Assembly (NCBI RefSeq): GCF_900101845.1
Contig: NZ_FNAM01000012.1
Location: 62,001-126,000 of the forward strand
Reading direction: 5' to 3'
From: Sporomusa acidovorans
GTDB lineage: Bacteria; Bacillota; Negativicutes; Sporomusales; Sporomusaceae
Length of the DNA stretch: 64,000 nucleotides
Positions 52,821 to 63,100 of this stretch are shown in pieces (the stretch's first letter is position 1; each line of letters opens with the position of its first letter). The translations under genes were made by a program, and so were the position numbers. A model generated the notes under the pieces. That model ran no database searches. It worked only from the letters and a program-made list of their open reading frames with translations, and was not told where the DNA came from.

Positions 52821-53588
52821 ATGACTTCAAGGCAGATCCACCTCGTTTTTGACACTAAGATTGGCGGCACCAAACCGGTGACCGTTGTCGATACCGGCCA
52901 TAAATGCCCCTTCTGTTGTCGCGACGAACTTGAAGGCATTATCGCCGAAGACGGGCCGATACTTCTTATCGCTAACAAATATCCGGTGCTTCGGGACACC
53001 TTCCCGACTGTCCTCATCGAAACCGATGACTGCGCATCCGAACTGTCGCTCTATCCCAGGGACCACCTCCACCGGGTCATCCGCTTCGGCAGCGAGAAAT
53101 GGCTGGACATGATCGCCGGCGGCGAATTCGCCTCGGTTCTGTTCTTCAAAAATCACGGCCCCAGCTCGGGCGGCACCATTCGCCATCCCCACATGCAGAT
53201 TATCGGCCTCCGCCACGTCGATTACACCGCCAACATCCCCCCGGTCAGCCTCGAAGGCATTGTCATCAGTCGCGACGGCGGCGTCGAACTCGCCATCGCC
53301 GATAAGCCGCTGGTCGGCTTCGTTGAACTCAACCTCAAACTCGCCAACCTCGGGCAAATCGACCGCCTGGCCGACTACCTGCAGATCTGCGCTCATTACT
53401 TCCTCCACAACTTCAACCGCCACTGCAACAGCTACAACATCTTTTTCTACCATATAGACGGCCAGATAACCGCCAAAGTCATGCCCCGGTTTGTTACCTC
53501 ACCCATCTTCGTCGGCTACGCCATCCCCCAGCTGTCCACCCGTATTCCCGACGTCGCCGCTGACCTAAAGCGAATATACGGATTATAA
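52821..53588 (+). CDS. DUF4931 family protein (GalT/HIT-like)
   Basis: The 255-residue protein resembles DUF4931, a small branch of the galactose-1-phosphate uridylyltransferase/HIT superfamily. It has a zinc-type CPFC motif (GHKCPFCCRDELEGI), ILLIANKYPVLRDTFPTVLI, an NHGPSSGGTIRHPHMQIIGL stretch in which H-P-H-M-Q is the HIT-type active-site triad, and a second half for a related fold (AHYFLHNFNRHCNSYNIFFY). Substrate unknown, probably a nucleotide-linked sugar or phosphate. Its base composition is notably richer in G+C than its neighbours. AAGGAGA precedes the ATG. Confidence 0.78.
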   Translation: MTSRQIHLVFDTKIGGTKPVTVVDTGHKCPFCCRDELEGIIAEDGPILLIANKYPVLRDTFPTVLIETDDCASELSLYPRDHLHRVIRFGSEKWLDMIAGGEFASVLFFKNHGPSSGGTIRHPHMQIIGLRHVDYTANIPPVSLEGIVISRDGGVELAIADKPLVGFVELNLKLANLGQIDRLADYLQICAHYFLHNFNRHCNSYNIFFYHIDGQITAKVMPRFVTSPIFVGYAIPQLSTRIPDVAADLKRIYGL

Positions 53589-53608
53589 TCAAACTAAACC
53601 CTAAGCAT

Positions 53609-53639
53609 GCAGCCTTCAGCCCAACAATCTGAAGGCTGC
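53609..53639 (+). terminator. Terminator after the DUF4931 gene
   Basis: GCAGCCTTCAG (53609-53619) and CTGAAGGCTGC (53629-53639) make a perfect 11-bp stem; only a weak T tract follows. Confidence 0.6.
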
Positions 53640-53704
53640 GTTAGTTTCCCCGGCCTTAGCAGATCGCCCCTTACTGCAAATCCGAAGGTCATAAAAGGTT
53701 TAAA

Positions 53705-53807
53705 GGTCAAAAAGTCAAAAATAATGAGCCAGCGTGTGAATTTAAGACTTTTTTGCTATACACTGCCAAATCTGATGCGTAGGCCTATTATTTGACTTTT
53801 ATTGACC
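53705..53807. promoter_or_regulatory. CtsR-like heat-shock operators upstream of dnaK
   Basis: On the reverse strand 53807-53791 reads GGTCAAT-AAA-AGTCAAA, one mismatch from the CtsR consensus of two RGTCAAA heptads three bases apart. On the forward strand 53705-53719 reads GGTCAAA-A-AGTCAAA, the same heptads one base apart. The two sit inverted about 70 nt apart, 100-200 nt before dnaK. No HrcA/CIRCE element was seen. Confidence 0.6.
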
Positions 53808-53906
53808 TTTTAATTAATAATCATTTTCTGCTAATATAAAACTGTAAACAAGTAAAAACTCCCAGCAATTTGATTACTAATTATAAATAAAGAGGAGGCG
53901 CAAATT

Positions 53907-55781
53907 ATGGGAAAAGTAGTTGGCATTGATTTAGGTACTACTAACTCTTGTATAGCGGTATTGGAAGGAGATCGTCCTGAGGTTATCGTGAATGTGGAAG
54001 GCTGCCGCACAACTTCCTCGGTTGTCGCTTTTCGCGATAACGAGCGTCTTGTCGGTCAGCTAGCCAAACGCCAGTCTGTTTTGAATCCGGCAAAGACCTT
54101 TTATTCGATAAAGCGATTCATTGGCCGTCGCTATAACGAAGTCACCGCGGAGATGAAACTTGTTCCTTATCAAGTGGCGCAAAGTGCAGATAATAACGTG
54201 ACTTTTGTTGTCGACGGTAAGAACTATGCGCCGGAAGAAATCTCGGCCCAGGTACTGCGTAAGCTGGTGGATGATGCCGGCAAATACTTAGGGGAAAAGA
54301 TAACCGATGCAGTCATTACAGTTCCTGCTTATTTTAATGATGCCCAGCGTCAAGCTACCAAAAACGCCGGCACCATTGCCGGTCTCAATGTTCTTCGAAT
54401 CATCAACGAACCTACCGCTGCCGCCCTGGCCTACGGCCTTGATAAGAAAAAGAATGAAACCATCCTGGTATTCGACTTAGGTGGCGGCACCTTTGACGTA
54501 TCCATCCTGGAAGTTGGCGACGGCGTGTTTGAGGTAAAAGCCACCAACGGCGACACCCATTTAGGCGGCGATGATTTTGACAAAGCGATTGTCGATTGGC
54601 TGGCAGCCGAATTTAAGAAAGATACCGGCATCGACTTGCGTACCGACAATCAAGCGCTGCAACGCCTGACCGAGGCTGCTGAAAAAGCGAAAATTGAGTT
54701 GTCGGCCGTTACCGAAACAGCCATCAACCTGCCGTTCATTACCGCTGACGCCAGCGGTCCGAAGCACCTGGATAACAAGCTTACCCGGGCAAAATTTGAT
54801 GACATAACCCATCACCTGGTGGAGCGTTGCCGCACTCCCGTTGAAAAAGCGCTGGCTGATGCCAAACTGTCGGCTAAAGATATTGATGAAGTCATTTTAG
54901 TCGGGGGGTCTACCCGTATCCCGGCAGTTCAGCAGCTAGTCAAGCTTATGACCGGCAAAGATCCCAACCAGAGCGTTAATCCTGACGAAGTGGTAGCTAT
55001 CGGCGCCGCTATTCAGGGGGCTGTATTAAGCGGTGACCTCAAAGATGTCGTACTGCTGGATGTTACCCCGCTGTCGCTGGGAGTCGAAACCCTTGGCGGT
55101 GTCATGACGAAAATCATTGAGCGCAATACGACCATTCCTACCCGCCGCAGTCAGATTTTCAGTACGGCAGAGGATAATCAGCCGCAAGTAGATATTCATG
55201 TGCTGCAGGGCGAGCGTGAAATGGCCAAAGACAACCGCTCGCTTGGCCAATTCAAATTGAACGACATTCCGGCCGCACCCCGGGGCCTGCCGCAAATCGA
55301 AGTTACTTTCGATATTGACGCCAACGGTATTCTCACAGTCAGTGCCCAGGATAAGGCCACAAACAAAGAACAGTCCATTACCATCAGCGGTTCCGGCAAT
55401 CTCGACAAAACCGATATTGACCGGATGGTGGCAAATGCCAAGCGATACGCACAAGAAGATAAAACCCGCCGTCAATTGGTCGAATTTAAAAATGAGGTAG
55501 ATTCGCTTGCTTACCAAGCTAAAAAACTGCTAGCAGAACAAGGCGATGCGTTACCCACCCATATTAGTGGCCGTCTGACAGCAACACTTGCGGCAGCCCA
55601 GCAGGCGGAAAACACTACTGACAGAGATAAGTTACTGCAACTTAAAAATGAATTAGAGCAAGCCTACAGTCAGGCCTGCCAATACCATACGGAAAAGGCC
55701 GGACCATCTGAAACTCCCCAGGCTTCCGGCCAAACTAAAACAAATGATGATGTGATTGATGTCGAATACGAAGCAAGCTAA
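53907..55781 (+). CDS. dnaK: Chaperone DnaK (Hsp70)
   Basis: The 624-residue protein is a full-length Hsp70: phosphate loop [86 protein letters not shown], the linker [19 protein letters not shown], the substrate domain with [20 protein letters not shown], and the C-terminal DDVIDVEYE tail. Its gene is not flanked by grpE or hrcA as the main copy usually is in Firmicutes; with CtsR-like boxes upstream and a damaged dnaJ-like gene downstream, it may be a second, separately controlled copy. AGAGGAGG lies 11 nt before the ATG. Confidence 0.95.
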   Translation: MGKVVGIDLGTTNSCIAVLEGDRPEVIVNVEGCRTTSSVVAFRDNERLVGQLAKRQSVLNPAKTFYSIKRFIGRRYNEVTAEMKLVPYQVAQSADNNVTFVVDGKNYAPEEISAQVLRKLVDDAGKYLGEKITDAVITVPAYFNDAQRQATKNAGTIAGLNVLRIINEPTAAALAYGLDKKKNETILVFDLGGGTFDVSILEVGDGVFEVKATNGDTHLGGDDFDKAIVDWLAAEFKKDTGIDLRTDNQALQRLTEAAEKAKIELSAVTETAINLPFITADASGPKHLDNKLTRAKFDDITHHLVERCRTPVEKALADAKLSAKDIDEVILVGGSTRIPAVQQLVKLMTGKDPNQSVNPDEVVAIGAAIQGAVLSGDLKDVVLLDVTPLSLGVETLGGVMTKIIERNTTIPTRRSQIFSTAEDNQPQVDIHVLQGEREMAKDNRSLGQFKLNDIPAAPRGLPQIEVTFDIDANGILTVSAQDKATNKEQSITISGSGNLDKTDIDRMVANAKRYAQEDKTRRQLVEFKNEVDSLAYQAKKLLAEQGDALPTHISGRLTATLAAAQQAENTTDRDKLLQLKNELEQAYSQACQYHTEKAGPSETPQASGQTKTNDDVIDVEYEAS

Positions 55782-55824
55782 TTAACCAGTAGAGATCTTG
55801 TTAACTCAAAAAGGGGTGATGCGC

Positions 55825-56713
55825 ATGCAGTACATTGACTATTATGAAACACTCGGAGTGGCGAAAACCGCATCCGCAAAAGAAATAAAGCAGGCCTACC
55901 GCAAGTTGGCCCGCAAGCATCACCCCGATTTACATCAAGGTGATGCCAGGAAAAACGCAGAGGAAGAATTTAAACGTATTAATGAAGCCTATGAAGTACT
56001 AAGCGATCCGGATAAACGCGCCAAGTATGACAAGCTGGGTATGAACTGGCGAGCAGGCGATGAAGTTCACTTTGATCCAGATACCGGCCAAGGGTATACT
56101 TATTACCAGTCTGGTAATTTTGACAACAGCGGATTTGCATTCAGCAATTTCTTTTCCAGTATTTTTGGTCAGGACTTCGCCCGCGGCCAGCACAGCGGCA
56201 GACGGGCAAATACGGCTAACAGCAAAGGCGAAGATATCGATGCCGAGCTTAGTATAACTATCGAAGAACTCATTCATGGTGTAGACAAAGAAATTCACCT
56301 CTCGTCTCCACAAGTATGCCCAACTTGCCAAGGTCAACGCTTCAGCGAGCAGGGTGTCTGTCCGGCCTGCCACGGAGCAGGTGTCATCGAGGAAACTAAA
56401 AACGTAAAGGTAAAAGTACCATCCGGCCTTTATCCGGGCGCGGCGCTGCGCCTCAAGGGGTTAGGCGGCAAGGGATATGGAAGCGGGGCAGCCGGAGATT
56501 TGTTCCTGCATCTCCAGGTTATGGAAAGCGCACTCTGGCAAGTAAACGGCAGCGACCTGGAAACCGAATTTACGCTATATCCTGAGCAAGCCGTTCTGGG
56601 TGACAGCATCAATTAATATCCCGCAAAACCTGTCGCTGGCCGCCAAGGAGCTTTATCGTCAACTGCACAAACTGAACAGTAAATCGGAAACACCGGCAGA
56701 GAAAATCGCGTAA
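55825..56713 (+). pseudogene. DnaJ-like co-chaperone with a C-terminal deletion
   Basis: From ATG 55825 (AAAAGGGGTG upstream) the J domain is complete (YYETLGVAKTASAKEIKQAY, K-H-H-P-D-L, YEVLSDPDKRAKYDKLG). An FSNFFSSIFG region follows, then two zinc-type motifs, CPTCQGQ and CPACHGAG, where classical DnaJ has four. Client domain I is present (VKVKVPSGLYPGAALRLKGL), but the frame ends at EQAVLGDSIN (56616). The expected tail appears directly afterwards in another frame, NIPQNLSLAAKELYRQLHKL, ending 56713. About 40 residues of client domain II have been deleted at 56609-56618, with a frame change. The J domain may still stimulate DnaK. Confidence 0.78.
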
Positions 56714-57147
56714 CAGGAAAGCCTATACAAAATGTGGTACAGGAGGATATAAGAGAGGTTCGCCTAGTTTCCTTGGAAGAACCGAAATAGGTGAATTTGC
56801 AAGGGCGTAGATCGCCTTCCGCATGCAATTTTATACAGAAATAATCTGACCTTGAGCATAAGTTTTGCCGAAATGGCAGGCTTATGCTTAATTTATTGTG
56901 CAGCAAAATTATGCTTAATCGCAAGAACTCTTCACCTGCTTAACGAGGAACTCTTGTTTTTGGCTATAGCGTTCATGCGCATACACTGTAAATAATGCCT
57001 ATTTCCCAGCAACTGATTTCTTATAAAAAGAATCACGCTTAATAATTAAGGCCCTAAATGGAAATATTTTTAGTAGGCGGGTTTCACAGTATCGCCTGGC
57101 AATGAAATTCCCAATACTTTAAAATACTAATTTTATTCGGGAGAAAT
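56714..57147. other. Intergenic with hairpins
   Basis: AGCATAAG (56855-56862) and CTTATGCT (56881-56888) make an 8-bp stem, probably a terminator for the dnaK unit. GGCG-TAGAT-CGCC near 56805 is a second small hairpin. No gene is seen. The promoter for the large synthase gene should lie in the last 100 nt; AGAAATATG directly precedes its start. Confidence 0.4.
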
Positions 57148-60100
57148 ATGATTTTAAATACTGAACAGTTCCGACAAAAAGCGCATATACTTGCCCTGAC
57201 CCACGACCCGTACATGAGACGCTGGCCGTCAAAGTGCCTGTGGCGGGAGTTACATGCCAATGTCGGGAAATTACGCGCGTTCATACGCCTTCTGCGGCAC
57301 GACAAGGCAAGTTGCTCGCAGCCTGCGGAAGAATGGCTTTTGGATCATGCCGAGTTCATAGAGGAACAGGCGCTGGTCGTCCGACAGCAGCTTGACGACG
57401 CCTTCTTGCAGAATTTGCCCGACTTGCGCAGGACTGGCGCGCTGAGGATACTGTCCATTTGTGCCGATTATCTTGAGCAGGTGGACGGGAACCTGGATGA
57501 GGACTCGCTTATCAGCTATATCAATTTTTACCAGGAAGTATCGGTTCTGACCATTGCTGAGGCGTGGGCGGTCCCGCTCATTCTGCGTATTGCCTTGCTC
57601 CGGCGCCTGGCCGAAGTCATGGAACTGGTCCGCGAACGGCGCGAGGTATGTACGTCGGTCGAACGGCTGCTGGCGCGCCTGGAGGCGTCGCGGTTAGATC
57701 CGAAGGTGCTAAAGGCCGCCCTGGAAGAAGCAGGCCAGGATATGCCGCTCGCCGGCGCGGCTGTAGTCTACCTGGCCAGGCGCCTGCGCGAGTGGGCGGA
57801 CGATTCGGCGACCGTACGCGAATGGCTGATGTGCAAACTGGAAAATGGCCCTGACAGTCTGGACCGGATCGTCTCTTACGAGTATCAGCTTCAGGCTGCC
57901 TATCAAATGTCGGCAGGCAACCTCGTCAGCAGTCTGCGTAAACTTTCGCGCCTGGACTGGAATGAGCCGTTCGAGCGGGTTTGCATGGTTGAGCACACGT
58001 TGCACGGGGAAATTGCAGGGGTGTATCCGCTGCTTGATTTTTCCAGCCGCGACGTGCTGCGCAAGCGGGTTGAACAATTAGCACGCCGCCTGCGCGTACC
58101 GGAAAATCTGGTGGCGCAGCAGGCCGTTGAACTTGCGGCGAAAGAATATAAGCAGGTGAAAGCGGCTGAGGCTGCTGGCGGCGGTGCGGCGGAGCCGGAA
58201 CCGCCACGCCAGGCATTTACCGCATATTATCTGCTCGAAGCGGACGGCGTCAAAAAACTGCGGCATGCGCTGAAATTGTGCGCCGCTCCCCGCTATTTAC
58301 CGGAAACAGAGATTTCGCGCCGAGCCACCGGCACATATTTCACCGTCCTTGCCGGATTGTTCACGGCCGCCCTTCTCGGTTTCGCCGGCTGGATCTCCGC
58401 CGGTGAAAGCTTCACCGTCGCCCAGTGGGCGGTGATTGCCCTGGCGTTGTCTTTACCGGCGAGCGAGTGGGCCGTTACGGCTGCCCATTGGCTTATTGAG
58501 TGCGTTAGGCAGCCGCGACCGCTGCTCCGTTACGATTTTTCACGCGGAGTTCCGCCGGAGGCGGCTACGATGGTTGTTGTTCCCGTCATCTGGTCTACGG
58601 CCAAAGAGGTGCAGGAGTTGGCGGACCGGCTGGAATTGCATTACCTGGCTAACCGCGACGATAATATCCATTTTGCCCTCCTGGGCGACCTGGCCGACGC
58701 TGGCGCGGAGAGGGTTCCGGAGGATACCGCCGTCCTAGATGCCGCCCGTGCGAGCATAGAGGCGTTGAACTCCAAGTATTCCCGCCCGGGCGGGAGTACT
58801 TTCCACCTTTTTCAGCGCCGCAGGTTGTGGAATCCATCCGAAAGGGTGTGGATGGGGTGGGAGCGTAAGCGGGGCAAGTTGGTGGAATTTGTTGAACTGC
58901 TCAAAGGCCGGGCCGATACGACTTTCGACTTGGTCGTTGGCGACACGGCTGTCTTGCCGCGCATCCGTTACGTCATCACCCTTGACGCCGATACCGAGCT
59001 GCCGTTGGAAAACGCGCAGCGGATGATCGGCACGCTGCATCTGCCCTATAACCGGCCGCGGTTAAACAGTACACGGACCCGGGTCATCGCGGGCTACGGC
59101 GTATTGCAGCCGCGTATCGCTATCAGCCATGGCGCGGCCTTGCGGTCGCGGTTTGCTGCGCTGTGGTCGGCGGACCCGGGGATCGATCCGTACGTCTTTG
59201 CCGCTTCCGATCCGTACCAGGACGGGCTGGGCCAGGGAATCTTCACGGGTAAAGGCATATTCGACGTCAATACCTTTGCCGAAGTTTTATGCGAACGCAT
59301 CCCGGAAAACCGGGTGCTTAGCCACGATTTGCTGGAAGGCGGGTTTTTGCGCGCCGGCCTGTTGGCGGATATCGAATTGATAGACGGGCATCCGGCTGTG
59401 TTCAGCGCTTATCAAAAGAGAATGCACCGCTGGGTGCGTGGCGATTGGCAACTGCTTCCTTGGCTGTTTTCCCGCGTACGCGACCGGCGGGGGGCTCTTT
59501 TGCCGGTTGATTTGCCGCCTCTCGCCCGCTGGCAGATGATCGACAATCTACGGCGCAGTTTACTGCCGCCGGCGCAGTTTGCCGTACTGCTGTTGGGACT
59601 GACTGTTTTGCCTGGCTCTCCCAGTCGCTGGTTGGCTGTGGTATTTGTTACCATGTTGTTGCCGCTTTTCCGCCAACTGGCAGCGGTCAGGTGGATAGTC
59701 TGGCGGCCGCGGAGTCTTTTCGGCACAGCCGGTCAAATTTTGGTAAACATGATGACGCTGCCGTTTCAAAGCGTGCTGCTAGTGGACGCAATCACCAGAA
59801 CCCTGTACCGCTTATTTGTATCAAAACGTCATTTGCTCGAATGGGTCAGCGCAGCGGAAGTCGAACGCCGCCAGTGGGGCGGGCGCTACCCTGGGCTGCT
59901 GGGTATATACGGAGGTTACGTGTTGGTGTTCTTGTTTGCCTTGGCGGCGGTCACTACCGCTCCGGCACTGCGGTGGACAGGCTTCGCGCTTTGCGCTTTA
60001 TGGGTTGTTGCCCCCCTTGTCGTCCGCTGGCTGGACCGGCCTGCGACGCCGCGGCTTGAACGTCCTTTGACGGCACGCGAAGAGGCAGAATTGCGAAACG

Positions 60101-63100
60101 TGTCGGAACAGATATGGGCGTTTTTCGAAGACTACGTTACGGAAACAGAGCATTGGCTGCCGCCCGACAACGTTCAGTTGGAGCCGCCCAACGGCATCGC
60201 CCACCGCACTTCGCCCACCAACATCGGACTTTATCTCACTTGCGCACTGGCGGCACGTGATTTCGGGTTTATCGATACGCCCGGCCTGATCGAGCGCTTG
60301 GAGCGCACCATCAGCACCGTGGAGCACTTGGCTAAATGGCAGGGCCACCTGTACAACTGGTACGATACGGTCACCCTTGAGCCGCTGCCGCCGCTGTACG
60401 TGTCAACCGTGGATTCCGGCAACTTCGCTGTCTGTTTGGTGGTTGTCAAGGAAGGGGTGGCGGAGTGGCTCACGGCAGACCTTGTCGAGGACGGGGGGAC
60501 AGGGGCTGAAGAGGGCTGCGGCAAGGCGGTGGAAGCTTTGAATGTTGCCTTCGCCGAGGAATTGGCCCCTGCGCCGGCAGACGAAGCTAAAGGCCAGCGC
60601 GGGGAATGGCTTCTCCGCGGGCAGAAACTGATCGCCCGTTTGGAGACGCTGCTTGGCGGGACCGACTTCCGTCCGCTTTACGATCATAAAACCAAATTAT
60701 TCCACCTCGGCTATAATGAAAGGTTGGATAAACCTGATGCGATCCTATATGACCTGATGGCGTCGGAGGCAAGGCTGTCAAGCTTTATCGCCATCGCTCT
60801 CGGCCAGGTGCCTGTGTCGCACTGGCATGCGCTCGGACGGACCATGACCAGAGTGGGAAGACGGGTCGCGCTGCTCTCGTGGTCCGGGACAATGTTTGAA
60901 TATTTGATGCCCTGGCTGTTCATGCGCACCTACCGGAACACCGTCTGGGACAGCACCTACCAGGCGGCGGTGCAGCGGCAAATCGAGTATGCGCGCCAGC
61001 AGGGAGTCCCGTTTGGCGTCTCCGAATCGGGCTACTATGCCTTCGATCATCAGATGAACTATCAATACCGGGCGTTCGGCGTTCCCGGTCTTGGCTTCAA
61101 GCGCGGTCTTGAGCACGATCTGGTTGTGGCGCCGTACGCGACAATCCTCGCTCTGCCTTTTGCGAAGCATCAAGGGTTGGCGGCTCTGCGCAGGCTGGAG
61201 GAACTGGGGGCCCGGGGAAAATACGGCTACTTTGAGGCCGTTGATTTCACGCCTGAACGGTTGCCCGAGAACCGGACCGGCATCGTTATCCGCAGTTTTA
61301 TGGCCCATCACCAGGGAATGAGCCTGCTCGCCCTCGCCAATTTGTTGGCGCCGAAAAAAATAACCGAACGTTTTCACCGCGACAAGCGCGTGCAGGCGGC
61401 ACAGCTACTCCTGCAGGAGCGTATCCCCGTACGGCCCAAAATCATCAAACATCCCGCTTTTGCCTATACGTATGTAGCACGCGAGCGGCCGCTGGCGACC
61501 GGCAGTTTGCGCGAATACCGCGGCGCGGACACGCCCGCACCTGAGGTGTGCGTCCTGTCAAATGGGACGTTTACGACTGTCGTGACCAACAGCGGCGGCG
61601 GGTTCAGCCGGTGTGAAGGTCTGGCTGTCACGCGCTGGCGGGAGGACCCGGTGCTGGATAACTGGGGGAGCTATATGTATATCCGGGACGTCGCCCGCGA
61701 CGTGATATGGTCGCCGGCATTTCAGCCGTGCCGTACGGTCTCGGCCGAACAACGAGTGAAATTTTCTCTTGACCGGGCCACTTTTATGCGTGTTGACGAC
61801 GATATACAGACGAGCCTGGAAATCTGCGTGTCCCCGGAATGGAATGCGGAAGTCAGGCGGCTGACGCTTGCCAATGCCGGCAGTAAAGTACGGATTCTCG
61901 AGGTCACAACCTTCCTTGAACTGGCCCTGGCATCGCCTATGGCCGATGATGCCCACCCGGCTTTCAGTAAATTGTTCATCCAAACGGCCTATGTGGAGGA
62001 TGCCGGCTGCCTGCTGGCTCAGCGCAGGCCCCGCCGGCAAGACGAAAAACCGTTGTGGGCGGCGCATGCGCTAGTGGCCGCGGGTCGAAGCCTCGGGCCG
62101 GTGGAATACGATACCGACCGGGCAGGCTTTATCGGCCGGGGTCATACCCTCGTTCTGCCGCAGGGAATCCGGTCCCGCTTGCGCCAAACGGTGGGCTCAG
62201 TGGCCGATCCCGCCTTCGTTATGCGGCGGCGCGTGAGCATCGAGCCCGGTGAACAGGTGCAGCTATTCGCCGTCACTACCGTAGCGGGCACGCGGCAAGA
62301 GGCAATAGATCTTGTCGGCCGTTTCCCGGGAGAATTGGTGGTGGAACGAACCTTTCAACTGGCCTGGAATCGCAGTCAAATCGAACTACGGCATCTCCAT
62401 CTGACTGTCGCCCAGGCCGATGCCTGGCAAGCTTTTGCCAGCCGGGTGCTGTATACCCCGCCGCTGCGGCAGGAACGTAAACAGAGTATCGCCGCCAATG
62501 CAAAGGGCCAGTCCGGCCTGTGGGCGTACGGAGTTTCCGGTGACCTACCGGTAATCCTGGTGCGGATCGGGAATAGCACCGATATGCCGTTTGTGGTTGA
62601 GATGCTAACCGGGCACGAATATTTGCGTCGGCTGGGACTGTTTTTTGACCTGGTCGTTTTGAACGAATCAGCAGGAGGCTACCGGGAGGAGTTGCAGGAG
62701 GCGCTCAAGCGGGCGGTGGAGCAAGCCGTCGGCTGGCATGGCGCCGGGCTGGGCGGAGTTTTTATCATCAATGCCGGCCAACTGTCGGACGCAGACAGGA
62801 CGCTCCTCTTTGCCACCGCGCGGGTTGGACTGCGAGCCGACGGCCCCAGCTTCGGCGCGCAATCCAGGCTGCTCCGCGTGGTTACCGCCTTGCCGGCGGC
62901 CATCAGGCCCACGGTGCCGGCAAACAGGTTCGCGGTACCAGTGCCGGATAACGGGCACGATTGGCTGTTCTTCAACGGCTGGGGAGGATTTTCCGCCGAT
63001 GGCCGGGAATACCGGATCATGCTTAAAAGCGGCAATCCGTTGTCGGCACCGTGGATCAATGTAATTGCCAACCCGCGTTTCGGTTGCCTTATTTCCGAAC

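Noticed and set aside
52827-53453. Long reverse open frame (208 codons) over the DUF4931 gene
   Set aside because: Its product is repetitive in V, E, A and D, has no binding site, and mirrors a GC-rich forward gene with clear motifs; it is a shadow.
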